DNA of 64,000 bases from Microbulbifer sp. YPW1 (lineage in GTDB: Bacteria; Pseudomonadota; Gammaproteobacteria; Pseudomonadales; Cellvibrionaceae): contig NZ_CP055157.1 in assembly GCF_013367775.1 (NCBI RefSeq), forward strand, positions 3,794,001 to 3,858,000. The letters are read 5' to 3'. The notes beneath the pieces are model-generated. The model saw only the letters and a program-made list of their open reading frames with translations, made no database searches and was not told the origin of the DNA. Shown here one piece after another: positions 56,044 to 64,000 of this stretch (positions within the stretch are counted from its first letter, which is position 1; every line of letters starts with the position of its first letter). A program made the translations under genes and the position numbers.

Positions 56044-58464
56044 TCATTGCTGTGCATCACTCAGGGTGAAATAGAGTTCCTCCTCCTGGGCGAAATGCAG
56101 GCGTACGATGGCGATCAGGCTCAACAATACCCGTCGCAGTTCCTGTAGCTGCAGTTCATCCGGCACCTCTTCCGCAAGTTCTGCGGCCAGCTGTTCGTAG
56201 CGGTGGGCGAGGCGGAATATCTCGCGGTGGGTGTGGCTCATGGCGCCCATGGGATCGAAACCCTGCACCATCTTTGCCAGCGCGGGATACAGTTTCTCTT
56301 CATCCTCGCGCTCGTGGGGTAACAGCTCCTCCCGGATTACTGAGGCCGCGGTCTGGATTTCGGCGCTTACCGCTTTCTGGTCGTCGTGATTATTATTGGC
56401 GCTGTTGTTGAAGAAGTGGCCCGCAGCTTCCAGGCGATCAAGGACTGGCTGCAGCTCGTTGTGCTGACGCTGCAGCTGTGCGACGAGCGCTGTCGGTAGC
56501 CGGGCCTCGGGTTCATTGTCCGGGGGTGGGCGCAGGGCACGCAGGGCATTGAGAATCACTGCAACATCAATCCCTTCCTGTACCAGTGCGCCGAGTACCG
56601 GCGGCAAATATCCGAATGCGGCCACCACCATTGCCAGCACCGACAATGCCATACCGGCGACCACACTCTGTACCGCAATTTGACGGCCGCGACGGGCAAT
56701 ACCCAGACCATTCGGCAAGCAATCGAGCCGATCCACCAGCAGCACCACATCGGCGGCTTCCGCGGACGCGCCAGCACCGCGAGCACCCATGGCAATACCC
56801 ACATCGGCAGCCGCCAAAGCGGGCGCATCATTGACCCCATCGCCCACCATGCCGGTGTTGCCGCGCCGGCACTCCGCTTTGACCGCCGCCACCTTGTCGG
56901 CGGGCGATCGCTCGGCGAGCACGGCATCAAATCCGAGGGACAGTGCCACCGTCTCGGCCACGTCCTGGCGATCACCGCTTAGCATCACGGTGCGGCGAAT
57001 ACCCGCGCGATGCAGTGCCCGCAATGCCCGCGGGGTATCGAGGCGGATCTGATCGGCCAGCAACAGTAGCCCGGCCATGCGCCCGTCGATACGGACGAAC
57101 GCACCGGAAAGGCCGCGCTGGGCCATGTGTCGCAGACGGGATTTGGTCCAACTGTCGCTTGTAGCTCCCTGCAGAATCAGCGCGAGACTACCGACCGCAA
57201 CGGGGTGCCCTTCAACTTCCCCGGTAAGTCCTTCGCCAGGCTCTTCCTTGACCTTGTCCGGAATGCTGAGGGTGAGATTCCTGCGCCGCGCCTCCGCCAC
57301 CAGGGACTGTGCCGTGCTGTGCTGCGATACCTGGTCCAGTGAGGCGGCCAGGCGCAATACTTCGTCGGGGGGAAAGCCCTCAGTGGCATCTATACCGACC
57401 AGCTGGGGGCGTCCGGTGGTGAGCGTGCCGGTTTTGTCGAACAGCAGGTTCTGAATGTCCGCCAGCTGCTCGAGCGCAGTGCCGTTCTTGATCAGGATGC
57501 CGCGCTTAGCGGCCTGGGAAATAGCGGCAATAATGGCGACCGGTGCCGCGAGAATAAGCGGGCAGGGTGTTGCCACCACCAGCACGGCAAGCGCGCGTAC
57601 CGGGTCGCCCGAAATCCACCAGGCCGCGCCCGCCAGAACCAGAACCGGCGGAATAAACCAGAGCGCATAGCGATCCGCGAGGCGGGTGAAGGGCGCTTTG
57701 CTCGCCTGGGCTTCAGCGACCATGCGTACGATACCGGCATAGGTACTGTGCTCGGCGGTTTTCAATGCCTGCAGTTCCAGTGGACTGCCGGCGTTGATCA
57801 CCCCGCTCAAAAGCTGGTCGCCACGGGACCGGCGACGGGGTTTCGACTCCCCGGTGACCGCGGACTCGTCGAGGTCTGCGGTATCGGAGATCAACAGTCC
57901 ATCCACCGGCACCGCTTCCCCCGGTTTTACAATCAGTAGATCCCCGACCTGCACCGCATCTGCTGGAATTTCTTCGAGTGTGGCTACTTCCTCGGGGTGG
58001 GCACCGGACTGCGCGCCAGACTGGATACGACGGTGGGCGACACGCGGGGTGCGCTCAACCAGTGCGGAAAGCTCCCGCCGTGCGCGCCCGGCAGAATACT
58101 CCTCCAGCGCGCGGCCGCTGGCAAACATAAAGGCGATCACCGCCCCGGCCAGATGTTCCGACAGTGCCAGGGCGGCGATCATGGTCAGCAGTGCCAGCAG
58201 ATCCACTCCCGCCTGTCGCCGGGCGATGGCGCGTAGCGTGTCCACCGTGGCGACAACCAGCATCAGCACCACGGCCGAAATCCATGGCAGTGACGGATTG
58301 ACGCCAAACATCCAGGCCACACCACCGGCGGCAAGCAGCAGGGCGATCACCAACACCAGCGCCATATGAAAATAGCGTGTCAGCTGTTCCATGAGCGCGG
58401 AGTCAGTAGCCGGCGAGCTGGGCCGGATCGCAGATTGTTGTTCGGCAGAAGAACTTCGAGTCAT
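56044..58464 (-). CDS. P1B-5 type metal ATPase with C-terminal hemerythrin domain (Nia-like)
   Basis: 806-residue P-type ATPase. The metal-site motif in the sixth helix is TPCP (residues 299-302, VVATPCPLILAAP), which defines the P1B-5 subgroup; phosphorylation Asp343 is in DKTGTLTTG, the TGES loop is at about 204-207, and the hinge is MVGDGVNDAPAL. No N-terminal metal-binding domain. After the last helix, residues about 655-800 form a hemerythrin-like HHE domain (RQHNELQ, LLPHEREDEEKL, SHTHREIFRL, LHFAQEEELYF). Sinorhizobium Nia has this same architecture and is linked to Ni/Fe export with an oxygen-binding tail. It is divergent from the next P-type ATPase. Confidence 0.9.
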   Translation of the reverse strand: MTRSSSAEQQSAIRPSSPATDSALMEQLTRYFHMALVLVIALLLAAGGVAWMFGVNPSLPWISAVVLMLVVATVDTLRAIARRQAGVDLLALLTMIAALALSEHLAGAVIAFMFASGRALEEYSAGRARRELSALVERTPRVAHRRIQSGAQSGAHPEEVATLEEIPADAVQVGDLLIVKPGEAVPVDGLLISDTADLDESAVTGESKPRRRSRGDQLLSGVINAGSPLELQALKTAEHSTYAGIVRMVAEAQASKAPFTRLADRYALWFIPPVLVLAGAAWWISGDPVRALAVLVVATPCPLILAAPVAIIAAISQAAKRGILIKNGTALEQLADIQNLLFDKTGTLTTGRPQLVGIDATEGFPPDEVLRLAASLDQVSQHSTAQSLVAEARRRNLTLSIPDKVKEEPGEGLTGEVEGHPVAVGSLALILQGATSDSWTKSRLRHMAQRGLSGAFVRIDGRMAGLLLLADQIRLDTPRALRALHRAGIRRTVMLSGDRQDVAETVALSLGFDAVLAERSPADKVAAVKAECRRGNTGMVGDGVNDAPALAAADVGIAMGARGAGASAEAADVVLLVDRLDCLPNGLGIARRGRQIAVQSVVAGMALSVLAMVVAAFGYLPPVLGALVQEGIDVAVILNALRALRPPPDNEPEARLPTALVAQLQRQHNELQPVLDRLEAAGHFFNNSANNNHDDQKAVSAEIQTAASVIREELLPHEREDEEKLYPALAKMVQGFDPMGAMSHTHREIFRLAHRYEQLAAELAEEVPDELQLQELRRVLLSLIAIVRLHFAQEEELYFTLSDAQQ

Positions 58465-58549
58465 AAAGGGAAGTATATGATCGGCGCGGTGCTATTTTTG
58501 CAAGTACTGGATGCCTTCTGCTGCCTTTCACCCATCTTGCAAAAATAAA

Positions 58550-61243
58550 ATGACCACGCCTGATTCCGACCATTTGGCCCCATGGCATAACCTGACTGCA
58601 GCGGAAGTCTCGACACGCCTCGACAGTGGCGAGGCGGGATTGACGAAGGCTGAAGTTTCCCGCCGCCTCGAGCAATACGGTACCAATACCCTGCCTCAGC
58701 CGCGCCTCACAGGATTCCCACGCCTGTTCATTCGTCAGTTCATCAGTCCACTGATCTACGTATTGCTTGCGGCGATGGTGGTATCCCTGATTGCCGGAAA
58801 ATTCGCTGACGCTTCCTTTATCGGTTTAATCCTGTTGCTGAATGCGCTGATCGGAGCGCTGCAGGAAAATCACGCCAATCGCAGTGCGCAGGCCCTGCGT
58901 AGCTTGATGGTCATTCGTGCGCGGGTCGTGCGTGACGGTAAGGTGACAGAGATCTCGGCAGAGAATCTGGTACCGGGTGACAAGGTGTTGTTAAGTTCCG
59001 GCGATCGGGTTCCCGCAGATATGCGGCTGCTGGAAGCGGCTGGCCTGGAGGTGGACGAGTCGGTACTCACCGGAGAATCTCTGCCGGTGCTCAAAAATAG
59101 CGAATTGATTTGCGATGCTGACTCGCCGATCGCAGAGCGGGGCAATCTTTGCTTTGCGGGTACTCTCGTGGCCGCCGGGCGTGGCCGCGCCCTGGTGACG
59201 GCCACGGGGTTGCAGACCGAGATGGGCAAGTTGAGCCAGACCATGGAGGCGGCGCACTCAGCCAAACCCCCTCTGTTCCAGCGTATCGAGCGATTCAGTA
59301 AAAAGCTGACCATTGCATTGCTGGTCGCCGTGGCGTTGTTGGCGGCGATCGAGCTTGCCCGCCACACGGATCCGTTGGTGATTTTTATGACGGCGGTAGC
59401 CCTCGCCGTGTCTGCGATTCCCGAGGGACTACCGATGGCGCTGACCCTGGTGCTTTCCGTCGGCACTCGGCGCATGGTCAAGCGTCACGTTATTGTGCGC
59501 AAACTGGTAGCGGTAGAGAGTTTGGGTTCCTGTACCGTGATTGCCACCGACAAAACCGGCACCCTGACCGAGAACCATCTGACCGCGCGTAAAGTGGTTT
59601 TCTGTGACGACGTTAGTGTCACCATTGACGGCGGCAAATTGCCATCCGCTCCTGAGTTTCCCCAACATACCGATGCCCGTGTGACCCGTCTCGCCACAGT
59701 GGCCGCACTGTGTAACGAAGCCGAATTGCGCCCTCTGGAGAATGGCGAATGGCACAGCAGTGGCGATGCCGTGGATCAGGCCCTGCTCGTGATGGCGCAC
59801 AAAGTCGGATTGACTCGCCGAGGGTTGGAAGCACACTGGCCAGAGCAGGCACAGATACACTACGAGCCCGCACTCGGCTTTGCTGCCACGCGCCACGTAA
59901 ATGCGCAGGTTCAAGGTACATTGATCTGCGTCAAAGGCGCGCTGGAGAAGCTGCTGCCAATGTGCAACCGCATGGCTACCGCCGATGGAGACATGCCACT
60001 GGACGCGGAGAAGGCGCTGTCTGCGATGGCGCGTCTTGCTGAGCAGGGCGCGCGCGTCCTGGCGTTTGCCGATGGTGGGGGCAGTGCGTCAGATCAGTTT
60101 GTACCGGAGAGCCTCCACGGGCTTTGTCTGCTCGGCCTGGTTGGGATGTTTGATCCACTGCGCCCGGGAGCCGCGGCCGCGGTAGCCGAGTGTCGGGCGG
60201 CGGGTATTCACGTGTGCATGCTCACCGGAGATCATCCGCGCACGGCGCTTTCCATCGCGCAGGAACTGAAACTCGCGGACAGCGGAGACAAACCGGTAAC
60301 CGGTGTTGACCTTGCCAGTGCGGAAACGCACGGACCAGCGGCCCTGGATGCGCTTACCGCTGACACCCGGGTTTACGCGCGGGTATCACCTGAACAGAAG
60401 CTCACCATTGTCCAGTCGCTGCAGCGCCAGGGCCAGTTTGTGGCAGTGACCGGCGACGGGGTGAATGATGCTCCGGCACTGAACAGTGCACACGTGGGCG
60501 TGGCAATGGGAGAGCAGGGCACAGAAGTCGCTAAAGAATCTGCCGACCTGTTATTGACCGATGATAATTTCTCCTCGGTGGTGGCGGGTGTCGAGGAGGG
60601 GCGGATTGCCTACCAGAATATCCGCAAGGTGATTTTTTTCCTTATTTCTACCGGTGCTGCCGAAGTGGTGCTGTTTGTCCTCAGCACGACCTTCGCGATG
60701 CCCCTGCCGCTGACAGCGGTGCAGCTACTTTGGCTGAACCTAGTCACCAACAGCATCCAGAGTGTGGGGCTCGCGCTGGAGCCTGGCGAAGGCGATGAGA
60801 TGCGCAGACCGCCGCGACCGCCGCAGGAATCGCTGTTCAACCCGGTGATGTTGCGCCGCGTTCTGGTATCGGGCGTGGTGATGGGCGGGCTTGCGTTCAT
60901 CAGTTTTTACTGGTTATTGCAGCAAGGCTGGGAAGTGGAAACAGCCCGCAACAGCGTCCTGTTGTTGATGGTGTTGTTTGAAAATGTACAGGTTTTCAAT
61001 AGCCGCTCAGAGAGCCGATCCATCTTTCGCCAGCCATTTTTTTCCAACCCGATTTTGTTGCTGGGCACCCTGGCCGCACAGGGCATTCACATCCTGTGCC
61101 TGTATTCACCGCTGATGCAGGAGGTACTTGGAGTATCTCCGGTAAGTTTAAATCAGTGGGGCGTATTGCTGTCGATTGCGCTTGTGCAGGTTTTAGCAAT
61201 GGAGCTTTTGCTGCGTTTTAACCGTTGGAAAGCGTCACCGTGA
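58550..61243 (+). CDS. P2-type cation-transporting ATPase
   Basis: 897 residues with the layout of bacterial Ca2+/Na+-type P2 ATPases: N-terminal cation ATPase domain (LTAAEVSTRLDSGEAGLTKAEV), TGES in VLTGESLP, M4 PEGLP (AIPEGLPMAL), DKTGTLTENH, and TGDGVNDAPAL. In M6 the family motif NLVTD reads NLVTNS (Asn codon 60749-60751), so the usual Asp ligand is replaced. ATG at 58550 (MTTPDSD) has a weak ribosome site; ATG at 58511 is possible. The stop abuts the ppsA stop with no spacer. Ion specificity is uncertain. Confidence 0.92.
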   Translation: MTTPDSDHLAPWHNLTAAEVSTRLDSGEAGLTKAEVSRRLEQYGTNTLPQPRLTGFPRLFIRQFISPLIYVLLAAMVVSLIAGKFADASFIGLILLLNALIGALQENHANRSAQALRSLMVIRARVVRDGKVTEISAENLVPGDKVLLSSGDRVPADMRLLEAAGLEVDESVLTGESLPVLKNSELICDADSPIAERGNLCFAGTLVAAGRGRALVTATGLQTEMGKLSQTMEAAHSAKPPLFQRIERFSKKLTIALLVAVALLAAIELARHTDPLVIFMTAVALAVSAIPEGLPMALTLVLSVGTRRMVKRHVIVRKLVAVESLGSCTVIATDKTGTLTENHLTARKVVFCDDVSVTIDGGKLPSAPEFPQHTDARVTRLATVAALCNEAELRPLENGEWHSSGDAVDQALLVMAHKVGLTRRGLEAHWPEQAQIHYEPALGFAATRHVNAQVQGTLICVKGALEKLLPMCNRMATADGDMPLDAEKALSAMARLAEQGARVLAFADGGGSASDQFVPESLHGLCLLGLVGMFDPLRPGAAAAVAECRAAGIHVCMLTGDHPRTALSIAQELKLADSGDKPVTGVDLASAETHGPAALDALTADTRVYARVSPEQKLTIVQSLQRQGQFVAVTGDGVNDAPALNSAHVGVAMGEQGTEVAKESADLLLTDDNFSSVVAGVEEGRIAYQNIRKVIFFLISTGAAEVVLFVLSTTFAMPLPLTAVQLLWLNLVTNSIQSVGLALEPGEGDEMRRPPRPPQESLFNPVMLRRVLVSGVVMGGLAFISFYWLLQQGWEVETARNSVLLLMVLFENVQVFNSRSESRSIFRQPFFSNPILLLGTLAAQGIHILCLYSPLMQEVLGVSPVSLNQWGVLLSIALVQVLAMELLLRFNRWKASP

Positions 61244-63655
61244 CTATCTGTTTTGCCGTTCGATCGCTGCGACCGTCTCAATAGTCCGCAGCAGCGCATC
61301 TGGGCTGAGGCTAATGGAATCGATACCCAGGTGTACCAGATACTCGGCAACCTCGGGGTAATTGGACGGCGCCTCACCACAGATGCCCGCGGGAATACCA
61401 TTGCGTTTCGCGCCTTCGACTGCCTGACGTATCATCTCGTACACGCCAGGATCCCGCTCATCGAAATCAAACGCGACGATATCCGAATCGCGGTCGACAC
61501 CGAGAACCAGCTGGGTCAGGTCATTGGAGCCGATGGAAATTCCATCAAACAGCTGGCTAAACGCATCAATCTGCACGACATTATTCGGAATTTCGCACAT
61601 TACATAAACCTGCAGGTCATCCGATCCCTGTTGCAGGCCAAGCTGCGCCATGGCTTCCAGAACCTGCTCTCCCTCAGGGATGCGGCGACAGAATGGGATC
61701 ATCACCTTGATATTGGTGAACCCCATGGTTTCCCTGGCACGCTTGAGAGCGGCGCATTCCAGCGCGAACCCATCCGCATAGGCCTTGTGCGCATAGCGGG
61801 ACGCGCCCCGGAAACCCAGCATGGGGTTCTCCTCGTGGGGTTCGAAGGCACTGCCGCCAATGAGGCGCGCATATTCGTTAGTCTTGAAATCCGAGGTGCG
61901 TACAATGATCGGGCGTGGATAGAAGGCTGCGGCGATGGTGCCGATGCCTTCGGACAGCTTTTCGATAAAATATTCCGCGCCATTTGCGTTGTTGGCAGTG
62001 AGGGAGGCAATGGCTGTACGCGCTTCCTCATCATCGACCCTGTCAGGGCAGGCCAGCGCCATTGGGTGAACCTTGATGTGCTCGTTGACGATAAACTCCA
62101 TGCGCGCAAGTCCAACTCCGTCACAGGGCAGTGCACTCAGGCGGAAGGCCTGCTCGGGGCTACCGAGATTGATCATCATTTTTGTCGCTGTCTGCGGTAC
62201 CTGATCAAGCTCTACAGTGTTCACCTCAAAAGGTATTTCACCCTGGTAAATCCGCCCGACATCCCCCTCGGCGCAACTGATGGTCACTTTTTCACCGTCT
62301 GATAGTGCGTGCTCATCACCAATACCGACGACAGCGGGAATCCCGAACTCGCGGGCCACGATGGCGGCGTGGCAGGTGCGGCCGCCGCGTTCGGTGACCA
62401 GTGCCGCGGCCCGGCGCATCGCGGGGCCCCAGTCGGGACTGGTGCTTTCCGCGAACAGTATTTCGCCTTGCTGGAACGACGCTAATTGTGCGGCATCGGT
62501 GACCCGCCGCACCTTGCCCGTGCCAATACCGGTACCGATGGCGCGTCCGCTCGCACGCAGGGTGCTCTTGTCAGGCTTGTGAGGAAAGTGGTAGCGCTTT
62601 AACTGGTTCCGTGGCTTTTGAGATGCGACGGTCTCCGGCCGTGCCTGTAACAGGTAAAGCTGGCCGTCATCACCATCTTTTGCCCACTCCAGATCCATGG
62701 GGCAGGGGGCGCCGCGCTTTTTGCTGTAATGTTTCTCCGCGGTGATGGCGTAGTGTGCAAGGGTGAGAATCTCGTCGTCGCTCAGGCTGAAGCGTTTGCG
62801 ATCTGTTTCCGATGTTTCAATGTTGTGTACGGCCTGACTATTCAGATCCTGGTCACAGACCATGGTCTGCTGCTTGGCCCCCAGTTGCCTGCGCAGTACA
62901 CAGCGGTACCCGGCCTCGTAGGTGGGTTTGTGTACATAAAATTCATCCGGATCGACCGTGCCCTGCACGATATTTTCCCCCAGCCCATAGGCAGACGTGA
63001 CAAACACTACATCGCGGAAGCCACTATCGGTATCCAGGGAAAACATTACGCCACTGGACGCCATATCCGCTCGTGCCATTTTCATCACAGCGATCGCCAG
63101 TGAGACCTTGAAGTGATCGTAGCCGTTGCGCTCGCGATAGCTGATCGCGCGGGCGGTAAACAGGGAGGCGAAGCAACGCCGGCAGGACTCAAGCAAGCCA
63201 TCGCAGTCACCGATATTCAGGAAGCTGTCGTGCTGTCCCGCAAAGCTGGCGTCCGGTAAGTCTTCCGCGGTAGCGGAACTGCGCACGGCGAGGCGCAAGC
63301 CATCGCCATATTCCTCACACAACCTGGCATAGGCATCGCGGATTTCCCGGATAAGGGTTTCGGGAAGGCCGGCCGCGTACACGATTTCACGGGCCTGGCT
63401 GGCGATCTTGTCCTGTTCGTTATTGTCGGCACCAGAAAGCCCCGCCAGTAGCTCGCGCAATGGCTTCCAGGCACTGGCATTGTCGAGTATCGCGCGATAA
63501 GCATTGGCATTGATCGCAAATCCATTGGGCACGCGTATGCCGTGCGGAGTAAGCGCGCGATACATTTCCCCTAGGGAGGCCGTCTTGCCGCCGACATCGG
63601 CAATATCATCGAGCCCGATATCCTGGAACCAGCGGATGTAGCGATGCGCTTGCAT
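61244..63655 (-). CDS. ppsA: Phosphoenolpyruvate synthase
   Basis: Makes PEP from pyruvate and ATP (with AMP and phosphate as by-products) for gluconeogenesis. ATG at 63655, with GGAAGG upstream, gives 803 residues. The N-terminal ATP-grasp domain has VGGKTASLGEMYR and VRSSATAEDLPDASFAGQHDSFLN, split by function; the phospho-His is in GGRTCHAAIVARE, and the C-terminal PEP-binding TIM barrel ends with GICGEAPSNYPE (catalytic Cys). It is convergent with the P2-type ATPase and divergent from a universal stress protein. Confidence 0.97.
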   Translation of the reverse strand: MQAHRYIRWFQDIGLDDIADVGGKTASLGEMYRALTPHGIRVPNGFAINANAYRAILDNASAWKPLRELLAGLSGADNNEQDKIASQAREIVYAAGLPETLIREIRDAYARLCEEYGDGLRLAVRSSATAEDLPDASFAGQHDSFLNIGDCDGLLESCRRCFASLFTARAISYRERNGYDHFKVSLAIAVMKMARADMASSGVMFSLDTDSGFRDVVFVTSAYGLGENIVQGTVDPDEFYVHKPTYEAGYRCVLRRQLGAKQQTMVCDQDLNSQAVHNIETSETDRKRFSLSDDEILTLAHYAITAEKHYSKKRGAPCPMDLEWAKDGDDGQLYLLQARPETVASQKPRNQLKRYHFPHKPDKSTLRASGRAIGTGIGTGKVRRVTDAAQLASFQQGEILFAESTSPDWGPAMRRAAALVTERGGRTCHAAIVAREFGIPAVVGIGDEHALSDGEKVTISCAEGDVGRIYQGEIPFEVNTVELDQVPQTATKMMINLGSPEQAFRLSALPCDGVGLARMEFIVNEHIKVHPMALACPDRVDDEEARTAIASLTANNANGAEYFIEKLSEGIGTIAAAFYPRPIIVRTSDFKTNEYARLIGGSAFEPHEENPMLGFRGASRYAHKAYADGFALECAALKRARETMGFTNIKVMIPFCRRIPEGEQVLEAMAQLGLQQGSDDLQVYVMCEIPNNVVQIDAFSQLFDGISIGSNDLTQLVLGVDRDSDIVAFDFDERDPGVYEMIRQAVEGAKRNGIPAGICGEAPSNYPEVAEYLVHLGIDSISLSPDALLRTIETVAAIERQNR

Positions 63656-63891
63656 ATGAAATTGACCTTCCGAACTTGTCTCTATTTTCAACCTGGATTG
63701 CGATGATCATCTCTCATTCTGACCATAGCCGAGCTAAGCTGAATGCGCGTGCTGATTTCCCGCTTTTCTCGCTATCAGTGCCCCGAAGTCATTGAGTCAC
63801 CCAGATTCAAATAATACGGCCGGTCACGGCCCCTTTATCTGTAAACGCCTATCCATAACGTCAGTAAGCCGCGCCTGTCGGGGGAACAGCT

Positions 63892-64000
63892 ATGCCGTTT
63901 AAACATATCCTATTGCCACTCGATAGCTCTTCACTTGCCGAAGAAGCTGTCGCACATGCCATCACCCTGGCCCGCAGCAGCGGGGCGGACATTCACCTGT
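63892..64000 (+). CDS. Universal stress protein (UspA family), 5' part
   Basis: The first 36 codons are MPFKHILLPLDSSSLAEEAV followed by a helix and the start of strand 2 (GADIHL), the typical opening of a Usp Rossmann-like domain. GGGGGAA lies five bases before the ATG. The gene continues beyond the window. Divergent from ppsA, it fits the stress and energy theme of the neighbourhood. Confidence 0.85.
   Translation, partial: MPFKHILLPLDSSSLAEEAVAHAITLARSSGADIHL

Noticed and set aside
63702-63711. GATGATCATC palindrome between ppsA and the universal stress protein gene
   Set aside because: Only 10 bp long and without a matching known operator; likely chance.

Overview
The window reads as chromosome from a marine, Microbulbifer/Cellvibrio-like gammaproteobacterium. 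That placement is an inference from gene content: large TonB-dependent receptors, a full type II secretion operon, an S1/P1-type nuclease, ETF/ETF-QO and an N-type ATPase. No rRNA or tRNA gene was seen to confirm it. Coding density is high, with no CRISPR array and no recognisable insertion sequence.

Layout. (1) 1-2213: C-terminal part of a TonB-dependent receptor. (2) 2398-6154: ETF-ubiquinone oxidoreductase, divergent from etfBA, with a near-perfect PsrA-type operator between them; this is the electron exit route of fatty-acid beta-oxidation. (3) 6374-17199: gspCDEFGHIJKLM, a type II secretion operon without gspN, gspO or gspAB. (4) 17474-20515: a small unknown protein, a DUF2788 membrane protein, and a hybrid sensor kinase whose phospho-acceptor His is Gln. 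(5) 20559-24825: an Oar-like receptor divergent from an S1/P1 nuclease. (6) 24810-27425: arsenic operon arsR-arsC-acr3-arsH. (7) 27614-30656: exonuclease III family protein and the tail-specific protease Prc. (8) 31027-36444: TetR repressor divergent from an AcrAB-type RND pump. (9) 36511-39158: modABC molybdate importer. (10) 39455-41245: ECF sigma/anti-sigma pair and an MscS-type channel. (11) 41436-43790: tyrosine recombinase divergent from a KfrA-like coiled-coil DNA-binding protein; their shared intergenic region holds a 13-6-13 inverted repeat with tyrosine-recombinase core-site geometry and a second palindrome cluster. (12) 43842-49604: acyl-CoA thioesterase, a C-terminally truncated Fe-S oxidoreductase-like protein and an ABC exporter (adaptor, permease, ATPase). 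(13) 49807-64000: N-type ATPase operon atpDCQBEFAG (atpR not found), a Nia-like P1B-5 metal ATPase with a hemerythrin tail, a P2-type cation ATPase, PEP synthase and the start of a universal stress protein.

How the genes work together. Region 13, with the truncated Fe-S protein and ABC exporter of region 12, looks like a stress/ion-homeostasis island: several ATP-driven cation pumps, an ATP-saving pyruvate/PEP enzyme and a universal stress protein. The strongest leads for something little described are the recombinase/KfrA module with its palindromic DNA, the histidine-less hybrid kinase, and the atypical N-ATPase (no AtpR, Arg in the alpha-subunit P-loop, no carboxylate in helix 1 of subunit c).
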